Below are positions 35,641-45,096 of a stretch of 64,000 bases of DNA, one piece after another; the first letter of the stretch is position 1, and every line of letters begins with the position of its first letter. Source of the DNA: a bacterium (GTDB lineage: Bacteria; Bdellovibrionota_B; Oligoflexia; Silvanigrellales; Silvanigrellaceae). The stretch is from NCBI GenBank assembly GCA_009918675.1, contig RGDM01000001.1:47782-111781 (forward strand), given 5' to 3'. Position numbers and translations under genes: made by a program. The notes under the pieces were generated by a model. It was not told the DNA's origin, searched no databases, and saw only the letters and a program-made list of their open reading frames with translations.

Positions 35641-37764
35641 TCAGGCCGCTGATTCTTCATCAAGATTTGGTAATTTGATAAGCTCACCAACGCGTGCTTC
35701 AACAAAGATCCTGAACAGATCTGGGTCGAGCTTGCCATCATGCACTTCACCCTGAAGAATATTGAGCGCTCTTTCGTGTGGCAGAGCGAGTTTATATGGC
35801 CTATCAACGGCAACAAGAGCATCATAAACATCGGCTATAGCCATAATTTTCGCTTGGATGGGAATCTCATCTGCAACAAGACGTCGAGGATACCCAGTTC
35901 CATTCAAACGCTCATGGTGTGCATGAACAATATCTGGAACATTTGCTAAGTCCTGCGTCCAGGGAATGCTTATTAAAAATTTAAACGAGTGGGTCACGTG
36001 ACTTTCGATTTCTATGCGCTCGGAAACCGACAATGACCCTCTTTTGATTGTCAACTTTTCAACCTCATCGGAAAGAAGAAGTTGCGCATTTTCCTCGTCT
36101 TTCAACGCGCGAATTGCAGCAATCTCCAAGATTTTTTGAAAATTCTCGGCGCTCACAACCGAAGGCTCGTTAGCTTCAAGAATACTTTCCCAATAGCCCT
36201 TCAACTTTTTGGAAATATTCTGCACGTCCAAATGGATCCTATCGATGTCTTCACGACTGGGCACTTGTCCCCGGCTCATGAGACGTTCCAGATACTCCTC
36301 AAGGCACTTCAAATTGAGCTGTTTCTCAAGATTGTGGAAGCGTTCTTGAATAGTCATCAGCTCATGATGGTAAAGCTTCCGCTCTTTACGCAGAATATTC
36401 TCGCGAACACCAATTTTACCAAAATCGTGCAGCAATGCGGCATATTTTATTTCGTAGAGTTGACTCGCATTAAACGAAACCGATGCATACTGACCTGAAG
36501 AAGTCGAATTGACAGCCTCCGCAAGCCCAACAGTCAGAACAGCAACCCGTTCACTGTGCCCTTTTGTTGACGGATCCCGCGACTCGATAGCAACCACGCT
36601 CGCTTGTACAAAGCTCTCAAAAACTCTTTTCAAATCTTGAATCAAGCGCGCGTGATCAAGGGACACACCCACCTGCGCTCCCATGGCTTCAAGCAAATTC
36701 AAGTCATGGGTGTTGAAGAATTCAACCCCATTCGTGATGTCATCAATCGAATCAAGAAACACATTCTTTTTCGATTTTTTATTAGCAAGTAAGACGAAAC
36801 CAACAACTTCGCCGGAAGGAGTTCGCAATGGAAAAAGACAAAAACTTCGAATCGCATAATTGCGCGAATCGAATTCAAACTGCAATTCTGGCAAACATGG
36901 ATTTACCGAGCCAACCCGAGCGCTTCCATATGGCATTGGCCCCTGCCAGCCTTCTTCCCAAACAACGCCGCACACGTTGTTGAGTATAAAAGAAATTGTC
37001 GCATTTCTTTCCGGGTCAAGTGAATCACTTGCTAATTTCAGATGCTGACTCTTACAAATCCGCGCCTTTTGAAAAAAACGATGCCCCGAGGAGCGGAGCA
37101 ATTTAATTTCATTGACCCCCTCTCTGTAATTGGCACCAAAATTCTCACGCAACAAAACCAATCCCGCATCTGCCGAACACAAATCAATGGCTTTTTCCAA
37201 AACCAATCGCACCATGCTGTCGACAGTCGAGTGGTTGGTCATTGCCAAACCAATTTCGTTGATTGCACGTGCCTCACTCTCTCTCAGCGCGAGTAAACCA
37301 CTCAATGCGTTTTGACTCGCCACCACGACCAGAGTTTGAGCCGCACGCTGAATTTCGGCCATCATAAAATTGAATGAGATGGGCGCTCGGATAATCGCAA
37401 GGAGCCAGCTTGGAGCCTCTGCCAATCTAAGTTTTTTCCAGGTTCGAATGGTCATCGGTCGCAAATCTTCAATCAACACGAAGCCGATCCGTCCCGAGGC
37501 CGAGGTGCTCTGAAAATACTCAACAATTTCAGTTCTATACTGAGAAAACTGGCTCGGATTTACGACAAATATTGTGCTGACACCTTCCGCAGGACTCTTA
37601 AGTTCGGCCAAACCACCCGAAATCTCATCAATTTTTCCATCACGCATCGACAGGACTACTCCGTGCTGGTGTCGTTCACCCACGGGAGCACCTAAAGGTC
37701 TGTGAATCCAAACAATTTCGACCTTTTCCTGCAAAGCGCGGCCTTTCTTCGAGCGAAACTGCAA
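35641..37764 (-). CDS. GAF and HD-GYP domain protein
   Basis: A 707-residue cytoplasmic signalling protein, probably a cyclic-di-GMP phosphodiesterase. Residues 1-145 are receiver-like but lack a clear phospho-site. Residues 165-375 form a GAF domain. The HD-GYP domain starts near 380, with GHSERV (His403), LLHDFGKIG (His446, Asp447), HAHHERLNGTGYPRRL (His616-His617, Gly-Tyr-Pro at 624-626) and MAIADVYDAL. About 110 extra charged, helical residues are inserted between the HD and GYP motifs, longer than usual. The start is TTG 37764 with AGGG upstream and an in-frame stop close behind it. All catalytic motifs look intact. Confidence 0.88.
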   Translation of the reverse strand: MQFRSKKGRALQEKVEIVWIHRPLGAPVGERHQHGVVLSMRDGKIDEISGGLAELKSPAEGVSTIFVVNPSQFSQYRTEIVEYFQSTSASGRIGFVLIEDLRPMTIRTWKKLRLAEAPSWLLAIIRAPISFNFMMAEIQRAAQTLVVVASQNALSGLLALRESEARAINEIGLAMTNHSTVDSMVRLVLEKAIDLCSADAGLVLLRENFGANYREGVNEIKLLRSSGHRFFQKARICKSQHLKLASDSLDPERNATISFILNNVCGVVWEEGWQGPMPYGSARVGSVNPCLPELQFEFDSRNYAIRSFCLFPLRTPSGEVVGFVLLANKKSKKNVFLDSIDDITNGVEFFNTHDLNLLEAMGAQVGVSLDHARLIQDLKRVFESFVQASVVAIESRDPSTKGHSERVAVLTVGLAEAVNSTSSGQYASVSFNASQLYEIKYAALLHDFGKIGVRENILRKERKLYHHELMTIQERFHNLEKQLNLKCLEEYLERLMSRGQVPSREDIDRIHLDVQNISKKLKGYWESILEANEPSVVSAENFQKILEIAAIRALKDEENAQLLLSDEVEKLTIKRGSLSVSERIEIESHVTHSFKFLISIPWTQDLANVPDIVHAHHERLNGTGYPRRLVADEIPIQAKIMAIADVYDALVAVDRPYKLALPHERALNILQGEVHDGKLDPDLFRIFVEARVGELIKLPNLDEESAA

Positions 37765-38041
37765 ATCAGCCCTAAGTTATTCGGAGAGGCAGGTAAAAAA
37801 ATGAAGAATGCCGGTATCAAATTCCCAACATCAGCAGAGTTCCTAGCATTTATCGGGAGAAATTCTAAACTTGGGTCTGACCAAGATTATTACTATTCAG
37901 GTAGATTTGCGGCCAAGAGAGATAATTTTATTGGAAGCTCCCCAGAGCGCGTGGTAGCGCAGCCCGGCAGGAAAAGCGGAATTTTTTTGCTATCTTTCTG
38001 CCTTCAATGCTTTTTAAAATCATGCATGGGACTGAAAGTTT

Positions 38042-40573
38042 ATGATTCTGCCGGGCTGGGTCCTCTTTCATTTGGCTTTCTTGGGTGGATTCATTGTTGC
38101 ATGGTTTTTCTTCAGTCGTAAAAACGACCTGAAACTCTGGTTTAAGCAAAAAGATCAGCGGCGAGAATTAATCTTCAAAGATCCACGTTTAGCACACTGG
38201 AGCGAGGCACTTCCACTCGCTATTTTCATCGCCAGCCCGAAGGGCAAAATTCTCTTTGCGAATTCAACAAGTCAGAAACTTTTTCAACGCGCCAGTGCGC
38301 AAGTCTTCGAAGACCTGTGCGAAGGACGTCTGCCAAACTGGGTCTTCCCGGAAGATGCATCCAATGTTCTTGACCTGTTTTCAGCCCTTCGTGGACTTAC
38401 ACAAGGCACTCTTGAATCACGCATCCGCTTGAAAAGTGAATCGGGAGAGATCCTTTGGCTACAAGTGAAACTGACGGCAGTCGCACAAAACGGTTCGGCG
38501 TCGCAAATTTACCAACCAATCGGTCAGGAAAACGATCGTCTCATTCTCGGGACCTGCGAGGATGTAACTTTATTCCAAACTGCGATTCATGCCCTTCGTG
38601 ACCGCGAGGCAAGAACCAAACGACTCTTGAGTGGAGTGCGTGACGCGGCGATTCTCGTGCTTTGTGAAGAAGGTTTCATTCAATTCTGTAACGACGCTGT
38701 TGTCTCCGTTTTGGGGTATTCTCAAGAAGAGTTGAAGGGAAGTCATATCTCTGTGCTCAGCCCCCGCACAGAGCTGCTTTCAGGACAGACAATCAATTCA
38801 CTCGCACAAGCGGACAAGCTGAACTACCATGAAGAAACAACCCGCCGTATCCGTAAATCAGGCGAGGGTTTCTGGGCCAACGTTTTGGTCACGTCACTTC
38901 CATCAGAGACCCCGTATTCAAAGAATTTCTGTGTGGTGATTCGCGATGTGAGTGCATACAAGCGCGAAGAAAAAGAACTGCACGAGTGGAAAAAAAGGTT
39001 TGAACAACTTGCGGAAAACGTGAAAGAAGCCTTTTGGATTTATGACGTTCGAGCGGCATCGCTTGTCTATATTAGTCCGGTTTTCCAGCCCCTTCTGGGA
39101 CTTGAACCAGCGGTTGGACAAGCATTCTTTTCAGAGGTTTTGCGTCGAGTGCATCCCACTGACTTAAGCCTCGCGCGTTCGTTTTTGAGCGACCTGACTT
39201 TAGGACACGATTCGATTGTTGAGTTCAGAGTTCAAAATAAAACTGGCGAAACGCAGTGGCTCAGCCTCAAATCCTTCGCTGTGCGCGATTCCTCTGGACG
39301 TGTCTATCGTGTGGTTGGTGTCGCTGAAGATGTGACAGAAAACAAAATCGCCCAACTCGCACTCAGAGAAGCTAAAGAGGCTGCTGATGCTGCCAATCAG
39401 GCTAAAAGTGAATTTTTGGCCAATATGAGCCACGAAATTCGCACTCCGCTCGGTGCGATCATGGGTTTTGCCGAACTCGTCGGAAATTTCCAAAACTCTG
39501 AAGAAGAGCGGCAATCAGCGCTGCAGGCAATTCTCCGAAATGGAAAACAGCTCGCCAAAATCATCGACGAAATTCTTGACTTAAGCAAAGTTGAAGCGGG
39601 CAAATTGGAAGTTGAAGAAGAAGACCTTGAATTGCTCAGTTTCATTGAGGACGTAACAACTCTTCTTAGCCTGCAAGCGCGAGAAAAAGCTGTTGCGTTG
39701 CGTCTGGAAAACCATGGTTTACTTCCCAAGTCCATTCGCGCCGATGGAACAAAGCTTCGGCAAATACTCATCAACATTATCGGCAACGCGGTTAAATTCA
39801 CCGATCGCGGCGAAGTGAAGATTGAAGTCTCGACTGAACTTCATCCCCGAAAATCAATTTTGAAAGTAAAAGTCATTGATACGGGTTTGGGTCTGACAGA
39901 GGAACAAAAAGAAAGACTCTTCCAACCTTTTGTTCAGGCAGATTCTTCGACACGCAGACGTTTCGGCGGAACTGGTTTAGGGCTTGTGCTCTCCCGCCGT
40001 TTAGCCAATTTGTTGGGAGGGAACCTCCAACTTCTTTGGAGTGCACAAAACCAAGGAAGCTGTTTTGAAATTTCACTTCCGATTGGCCCAGCAAAATTCC
40101 TGAATTTGCATGAAAATAATCTCGCCGAACTGAAGAAGCTCAACCGAACGCATGTCCCCTCGGAAAATATTAGGATCGATGGCAAGCGAGTTTTGGTTGT
40201 CGATGACGCACCAGACAATCGCCTTATCGTTCAACGCTTCCTGACCCATGCCGGCGCTGTTGTTGACCATGCCGAGGATGGCAGAAGTGGTGCGCGATTG
40301 GCGTTGGAGAATTGCTACGACGTCGTGGTCATGGATATTCAGATGCCAGATTTTGATGGCTATGAGACAATTCGATATTTACGCAGCAAAGGCTTCCGAA
40401 AACCTGCAATCGCACTGAGTGCACATGCCATGCGAGAAGATCGCGAAAGAAGCTTAGCTGCCGGATTCGATGAGCATCTCTCCAAACCCATCAATCGGCA
40501 CGAGCTTCTCTTGCGGATTGATGAAGTGTTGAGGACGGTCAATAGCTTTTTGCCAGATTATGAAATGCAGTAA
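38042..40573 (+). CDS. PAS-domain hybrid sensor histidine kinase
   Basis: An 843-residue kinase. One N-terminal membrane segment (residues 1-24) is followed by three PAS regions (about 55-180, 195-310 and 325-445; LVYISPVFQPLLGLEPAVG is typical of a PAS core). Next come HisKA with phospho-histidine His464 in NMSHEIRTPL, HATPase with DTGLGLTEEQKERLF and RRRFGGTGLGLVLSRR, and a C-terminal receiver with Asp765 in VVMDIQMPDFDGYE and Lys in EHLSKPIN. A separate phosphotransfer protein or response regulator would be needed to finish the relay; none is adjacent. The HD-GYP gene upstream is divergent and might share control. The 3' end overlaps convergent dnaB by 35 bases. Confidence 0.93.
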   Translation: MILPGWVLFHLAFLGGFIVAWFFFSRKNDLKLWFKQKDQRRELIFKDPRLAHWSEALPLAIFIASPKGKILFANSTSQKLFQRASAQVFEDLCEGRLPNWVFPEDASNVLDLFSALRGLTQGTLESRIRLKSESGEILWLQVKLTAVAQNGSASQIYQPIGQENDRLILGTCEDVTLFQTAIHALRDREARTKRLLSGVRDAAILVLCEEGFIQFCNDAVVSVLGYSQEELKGSHISVLSPRTELLSGQTINSLAQADKLNYHEETTRRIRKSGEGFWANVLVTSLPSETPYSKNFCVVIRDVSAYKREEKELHEWKKRFEQLAENVKEAFWIYDVRAASLVYISPVFQPLLGLEPAVGQAFFSEVLRRVHPTDLSLARSFLSDLTLGHDSIVEFRVQNKTGETQWLSLKSFAVRDSSGRVYRVVGVAEDVTENKIAQLALREAKEAADAANQAKSEFLANMSHEIRTPLGAIMGFAELVGNFQNSEEERQSALQAILRNGKQLAKIIDEILDLSKVEAGKLEVEEEDLELLSFIEDVTTLLSLQAREKAVALRLENHGLLPKSIRADGTKLRQILINIIGNAVKFTDRGEVKIEVSTELHPRKSILKVKVIDTGLGLTEEQKERLFQPFVQADSSTRRRFGGTGLGLVLSRRLANLLGGNLQLLWSAQNQGSCFEISLPIGPAKFLNLHENNLAELKKLNRTHVPSENIRIDGKRVLVVDDAPDNRLIVQRFLTHAGAVVDHAEDGRSGARLALENCYDVVVMDIQMPDFDGYETIRYLRSKGFRKPAIALSAHAMREDRERSLAAGFDEHLSKPINRHELLLRIDEVLRTVNSFLPDYEMQ

Positions 40574-41903
40574 ATTCGCTCTGGAACGCGAGCTTTACTG
40601 TATCCGTAGGGCCATGACGGTTCTTGCCAATGATGATTTCAGCAATACCTTTGTCAGGTGAGTCGGTGTGATAGTACTCATCACGATAAATGAACATGAT
40701 CATGTCGGCATCCTGCTCGATTGAGCCGGACTCACGAAGGTCAGACGAACGAGGCCGTTTGTCGGGGCGCTGTTCGAGGCCGCGGTTCAACTGTGCGAGA
40801 GCAATGACCGGGCATGAGAGCTCTTTTGCGAGCGCTTTAAGGCCTTGGCTAATCATACCAACTTCTCGCTCACGAGAGGACTTGGAAGCTAAGTTGGTTC
40901 CAACAGTCATGAGCTGAAGATAGTCAATAATCACCATATCAACCGAGCGCTTTTCGCGTTTCATTTGTCGACACCGACTGCGTAAATCGAGCAAACTAAT
41001 GCTGGGTGTATCGTCGATCATCAAGTGGTCGGTCTGAAAATTCACTGCCTCTGGATACAGACGATGCAATTCCTCGGCACTCATTTTTCCGTCGCGGAAG
41101 CGATGCGCCTCGATACGGGCGGCCGTGGAGAGCATACGCTGCATCAACTGATGCTTGCTCATTTCAAGGCTAAAAATTGCAACATTTTTCTTGAAACCAA
41201 TTGCAGCATTCTGTGCAAAATTGAGCGCAAGCGATGTTTTTCCCATTGCAGGACGAGCCGCGACAATAATGAGGTCGCTTGGTTGGAATCCGGCTGTGAT
41301 TGTGTCCAAATCGGAAAAACCGCTTGGAACGCCAGTCATCCCGCCTGGGTTATTCATTAGATTGTTGAGCTCTTGAATCGTATCGCGAACAACCACCGAA
41401 GCAGGTGTGAGGCCTGTGTGACCTCGCGTGGCTGCCAGCTGCATGAATGTTTCTTCTGCTTCGGCGAGAAACGACTCAACGCTTGCCTCTGCCACTCGAC
41501 GTCCGCGAGTTGCGAGATCTGAGCATTTTTCAACAACAAGTCGTAGTTCCCAAAAACGTTTTACTACATCGAGCCAATAGCCAACGTTTTCGGAGTTTGC
41601 ACCATAGTGCATGAATTGACGCAGGCCTTCAAAATCACCGACGGCCTGATGCCGATTGTGAAATCGAAGCTTTTCATGAACATTGACTAGATCAGGGGGA
41701 ACACTCTCGAAGAGAAGTTCGCGCATGGCGTCGACAATAATTCGGTGAGTTTCGACAAAAAAATAGTCCGCCACGAGCTTTTCAGTCTGCTCAATAGCGG
41801 AACTTGGATTGGTGAGGACAGCTCCAATGACTGCAACCTCAGCCTCAAGAGAATGCGGTAGATTCAAAGCGCTCTTGGAACGTCTTTCCTCAAGTTGCGC
41901 CAT
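40539..41903 (-). CDS. dnaB: Replicative DNA helicase DnaB
   Basis: A 454-residue hexameric helicase that unwinds DNA at the replication fork. The N-terminal primase-interaction domain (LPHSLEAEVAVIGAVL) is followed by a linker and the RecA-like domain. The core shows GVPSGFSDLDTITAGFQPSD, Walker A ARPAMGKTSLAL, Walker B VDMVIIDYLQLM, SREREVGMISQGLKALAKEL, and SGSIEQDADMIMFIYR with KNRHGPT. No intein is present. It overlaps the histidine kinase gene tail to tail. Confidence 0.97.
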   Translation of the reverse strand: MAQLEERRSKSALNLPHSLEAEVAVIGAVLTNPSSAIEQTEKLVADYFFVETHRIIVDAMRELLFESVPPDLVNVHEKLRFHNRHQAVGDFEGLRQFMHYGANSENVGYWLDVVKRFWELRLVVEKCSDLATRGRRVAEASVESFLAEAEETFMQLAATRGHTGLTPASVVVRDTIQELNNLMNNPGGMTGVPSGFSDLDTITAGFQPSDLIIVAARPAMGKTSLALNFAQNAAIGFKKNVAIFSLEMSKHQLMQRMLSTAARIEAHRFRDGKMSAEELHRLYPEAVNFQTDHLMIDDTPSISLLDLRSRCRQMKREKRSVDMVIIDYLQLMTVGTNLASKSSREREVGMISQGLKALAKELSCPVIALAQLNRGLEQRPDKRPRSSDLRESGSIEQDADMIMFIYRDEYYHTDSPDKGIAEIIIGKNRHGPTDTVKLAFQSEFTAFHNLAKSY

Positions 41904-41928
41904 AAATCCAACCTAGACGGTGAGAGAA

Positions 41929-42447
41929 TCAGTCAGCGAGTTCGTTCAAGAGGTCTGCAATGCTGCGACGATTGCGGGTCTTGAGAACCTTGCGCACATC
42001 GCGTGGCTGAATGCTGAAGCCTTTCAGCTTGCGATGAAGGGTATTGCGATTACAACCGAGAACATCTGCAGCCTTCGATTGATTTCCGCGAGTCTTCTTC
42101 AACACAAGAGCGAAAAGCGGACGCTCAACGTGTGAAAGCACAGTCTTCAAAATGTTGGCCGGGAGCTCGTCTTCAAAGCGTTCGAACAAACCCTGAAGCT
42201 TCCAAAACACGAGCTGCTCAAGGCTCGTCTCTTCGAGCATCGCCTTCAAGTGCTCTGGACACGAAGGCATGTTCAGCTGTTCGAGAAGCCCAACGGAGCT
42301 GTCGATTTCTGCGATGCTGTTGTCGGACGCTGAAGCGCCCTCCAAAGCACGACCTTCCTGCGCGAGACGAATAGAGTCAAGAGTTCCGGCCTCGGCACCA
42401 GCTCTTACTTTGCTAGCTTCCTGAATCGACTGCTGAGTTGTGTTCAT
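41929..42447 (-). CDS. Fis-type DNA-binding regulator with long N terminus
   Basis: A 172-residue protein whose last 75 residues match the factor-for-inversion-stimulation fold: VERPLFALVLKKTRGNQSKA followed by ADVLGCNRNTLHRKLKGF, a clear Fis/NtrC C-terminal helix-turn-helix. E. coli Fis is only 98 residues. The extra 95-residue N terminus is Ala/Ser/Glu rich with no ATPase or receiver motifs, so it is not an NtrC protein. After the HTH a basic tail (RDVRKVLKTRNRR) may add DNA contact. It lies 25 bases upstream of dnaB on the same strand and could be co-transcribed with it. Confidence 0.85.
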   Translation of the reverse strand: MNTTQQSIQEASKVRAGAEAGTLDSIRLAQEGRALEGASASDNSIAEIDSSVGLLEQLNMPSCPEHLKAMLEETSLEQLVFWKLQGLFERFEDELPANILKTVLSHVERPLFALVLKKTRGNQSKAADVLGCNRNTLHRKLKGFSIQPRDVRKVLKTRNRRSIADLLNELAD

Positions 42448-42664
42448 TCTATCTACATCCTCGGTAAATACAAAGAGGAACAGCTTGATTTAAGCTGACG
42501 AAGAGACCAAAAATACATTTTCAGCAATCTTCGACCTCAAAGTCAGAAACACTCCTTTAGCACGCTCCTGGCGTCTGTCAACGGCAGGAAGAAAGCTTGC
42601 CTCAAAGTGGACCCGGAGCTATTGACAACCCACTGAAGAGACGCGGAAACCCCCAGGAGGAAAC

Positions 42665-43774
42665 ATGGGCTTTAACTGTGGAATCGTTGGTCTGCCCAAC
42701 GTAGGAAAGTCAACCCTTTTTAATGCCGTCACTAAAGCTGGGGCACAGGCGGCCAACTACCCCTTCTGTACGATTGACCCAAACGTGGGGCGAGTTGCGG
42801 TACCTGACGAGCGCCTTGCAAAGATTGATGCAATCATCAAAAGTAAAAGAGTTCTCCCAACATTTATCGAGTTTGTTGATATTGCAGGACTTGTTCGCGG
42901 TGCAAGCCGTGGCGAAGGGCTTGGCAATCAGTTTTTAGGCCACATCCGTCAGGTTGATGCAATTGTTCACGTTGTCCGCTGTTTTGAAGACGGAGACGTT
43001 ATTCACGTCGACGGCAGCACTGATCCTGCACGTGACATTGACACTATCAATACCGAGTTGGTTTACGCTGATTTTGAAACGGTTTCGAAGAGCGTCGAGC
43101 GGCTTTCCAAATCGCTCAAAAGCAACGACAAAAAAGTTCTGTTGAGTCATGACGTCGGAAGTCGATTGAAAGCTCATCTCGAACAATTGAAGCCTGCACG
43201 CGCCTTTCTTCCTGGTTGCACCGAAGACGAACTTGAATTCTTGAAGTCGCTGCATCTCATCACTGCAAAACCAATACTCTACGCAACAAATGTGTCTGAG
43301 GCTGACTTGGCTGACATGGGTGAATCAAACAAACACGTGCAAACAGTAAAAGAGATCGCATCCAAAGAAGGATCTGGTGTTGTTGTTGTTTCTGCGCGCC
43401 TCGAAGAAGAACTCGGCCAACTCGAAGCAGAGGAAGCAAAACAATATCTCGAATCGCTGGGTCAAACCGAACCCGGCTTAAACAGACTCATTCGCGCCGG
43501 ATATAATCTTCTTGGCTTGCAGACTTATTTCACAGCCGGTATTCAGGAAGTTCGAGCCTGGACGATACCCAAAGACACCAAAGCTCCTCAGGCCGCTGGA
43601 GTGATTCACTCTGATTTTGAAAAAGGCTTTATTTGCGCAGAAGTCTATGCGTGCGAAGATCTTTTCAAATTAGGAAGCGAAAGTAAAGTTCGTGAAGCCG
43701 GCTTGTACCGCAAGGAAGGAAAAGAGTACGTGTGCAAAGACGGAGACGTCATGCATTTTTTGTTCAATGTTTAA
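42665..43774 (+). CDS. ychF: YchF/Obg-family ATPase
   Basis: A 369-residue ribosome-associated P-loop ATPase. The G1 motif is GIVGLPNVGKSTLF. NYPFCTIDPNVG is the switch I signature of YchF. G3 is FVDIAGLVRGASRGEGLGN, and the G4 position YATNVSE is non-canonical, as expected for an ATP-preferring member. The C-terminal TGS-like domain includes TYFTAGIQEVRAWTI and VYACEDLFKLG. AGGAGG precedes the ATG. An unusual 34-base palindrome covers the stop codon. Confidence 0.97.
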   Translation: MGFNCGIVGLPNVGKSTLFNAVTKAGAQAANYPFCTIDPNVGRVAVPDERLAKIDAIIKSKRVLPTFIEFVDIAGLVRGASRGEGLGNQFLGHIRQVDAIVHVVRCFEDGDVIHVDGSTDPARDIDTINTELVYADFETVSKSVERLSKSLKSNDKKVLLSHDVGSRLKAHLEQLKPARAFLPGCTEDELEFLKSLHLITAKPILYATNVSEADLADMGESNKHVQTVKEIASKEGSGVVVVSARLEEELGQLEAEEAKQYLESLGQTEPGLNRLIRAGYNLLGLQTYFTAGIQEVRAWTIPKDTKAPQAAGVIHSDFEKGFICAEVYACEDLFKLGSESKVREAGLYRKEGKEYVCKDGDVMHFLFNV

Positions 43775-43828
43775 GTTGAACAAAAAATTTCACACTTCAT
43801 TCCTCACTTAATTTGCATGTTCTTCCAA

Positions 43829-44284
43829 TCAAAGGGACTCGACATATTTAATCAGAGCAGATCGTTTAGGCTCAGGAAGTCCTGCCGGCTCTGGCATCGA
43901 ACCATTGATCACGGCTGATTTTATTCTTGCTTTGTTATTTCGCCAATCTTGCTCATTATTGAGCGGGACTTCACGAACGCCATCGCTCTTAGAGCCAGAT
44001 GCATGGCACATCGAGCACTCTGCTTGTGCCGAGACAAAATTGTAGACAGGAGTCACGCTCACTCCTGATGAACCCGTCGAAGAATTTGCCGAAGAATTTG
44101 CCGAAGAATTCTTCGAACTTCCAACAGCACTTTCATTTGGTTTCTGGACCTGGTTCGCTGTGCCATTGCCTGGAATTGCGACGTCTGTCTTGTTTCCGGT
44201 TGGAGGCGTGATTGTGATTGGGGTCGCAGCAGAACAGGCCGCCAAAAGCCAAAATGCAGCCCAGCTGCCTGAAATAAGCTTCAT
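43829..44284 (-). CDS. Single-heme c-type cytochrome lipoprotein
   Basis: A 151-residue exported protein. The signal ends in LLAAC (lipidated Cys17). A 70-residue Ser/Thr/Asn/Pro linker follows, then a heme site CSMCH (Cys90, Cys93, His94) and a probable axial methionine in NGSMPEPAGLP. The C-terminal LPEPKRSALIKYVESL is the usual last helix of small cytochromes. The heme would be attached by the Ccm system whose genes lie at the end of this window. ATG 44284 follows GGGGGCGG. Its role is probably electron transfer at the periplasmic face; the partner is unknown. Confidence 0.85.
   Translation of the reverse strand: MKLISGSWAAFWLLAACSAATPITITPPTGNKTDVAIPGNGTANQVQKPNESAVGSSKNSSANSSANSSTGSSGVSVTPVYNFVSAQAECSMCHASGSKSDGVREVPLNNEQDWRNNKARIKSAVINGSMPEPAGLPEPKRSALIKYVESL
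44079..44114. repeat. 12-bp tandem repeat inside the cytochrome linker
   Basis: The unit GAAGAATTTGCC occurs twice exactly and a third time with a changed end. On the coding strand this gives a repeated NSSA motif in the low-complexity linker. Such a short repeat can change length by slippage in steps of four residues without breaking the frame. Confidence 0.8.
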
Positions 44285-44370
44285 AACCCGCCCCCTCGAT
44301 GACAAACCAACTGTAAGTTCTCTCGGAACAAATGAATCAGGACATGAGTGCTTATTTCAATGAGCGGAAA

Positions 44371-45096
44371 CTATGTGGTTTTTTTTATACCTATCTGTCG
44401 ACAAAAATCGCGAACGGGACATTCCGTGCATCGGGGATTTCGAGCTGTACAATGGTACCGCCCATGAAAAATTAACAAATGATGTGCCTTTACCCCCCAT
44501 TTCGAGGGCAAAATCTGCAAGATATCACTTTCAATCTGTAGCCTATTTTCACTTGGACGCGCCAACCCCATTCGAACACTCACTCGCGCCACGTGCGTAT
44601 CCACTGCCATCGTCGGAAGACCTTTCAGAACATTCAAAACAACATTGGCTGTTTTGCGTCCAACACCTGGAAGCTCCTCGAGGGGAGCTCGCTCAAGCGG
44701 AACCTCTCCGCCGTGCTCGGCAATCAGTTTTTTTGCAAGAAGGAGAGAGTTTTTAGCTTTCGTCGGAGCCAAACCAATACTTTTAATGGTTTTTAAAAAG
44801 TTTTTTTCACCCAATTCAACCAAGTCAAAAGCTGAAAAATCGGGATGACTCTGAAAGAGCGGCGCAAGAGCTTTGTTGACGGCTTTATCGGTCGTCTGTG
44901 CACTTAACACAACCGCAAGCAACAATTGAAAGGCATTGTTGTGCTCCAATTCGCACTTTGCGTTTGGCCAAAAGGCATTCAAAGTTTCGAAAATAAGGTC
45001 AGCGTCCGAGGCCGCTTGGAGACGCTTCGTTGCAGTCAGCAAATTCGCCTTCTTCTCTTTCGTCTTCAACTTGTTCTTTACAGATTTGATTTTCAT
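44371..45096 (-). CDS. nth: Endonuclease III (DNA glycosylase/AP lyase)
   Basis: A base-excision repair enzyme (241 residues from the chosen start) that removes oxidised pyrimidines. The catalytic lysine is in LPGVGRKTANVV within the HhH motif. The catalytic aspartate is in MAVDTHVARV. The [4Fe-4S] ligands follow the C-x6-C-x2-C-x5-C spacing in CTARNPRCTECPVRDFC. The first 20 residues are lysine-rich and lie ahead of the family's usual start. They fall within the 3' end of the pseudo-sulfatase gene, giving a same-strand overlap of about 98 bases. A later start is possible but would shorten the overlap only in part. Confidence 0.93.
   Translation of the reverse strand: MKIKSVKNKLKTKEKKANLLTATKRLQAASDADLIFETLNAFWPNAKCELEHNNAFQLLLAVVLSAQTTDKAVNKALAPLFQSHPDFSAFDLVELGEKNFLKTIKSIGLAPTKAKNSLLLAKKLIAEHGGEVPLERAPLEELPGVGRKTANVVLNVLKGLPTMAVDTHVARVSVRMGLARPSENRLQIESDILQILPSKWGVKAHHLLIFHGRYHCTARNPRCTECPVRDFCRQIGIKKTT

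Noticed and set aside
37702..38121. Plus-strand open frame of about 140 residues between the HD-GYP and kinase genes
   Set aside because: It overlaps the starts of both real genes, has no ribosome site and no recognisable domain.
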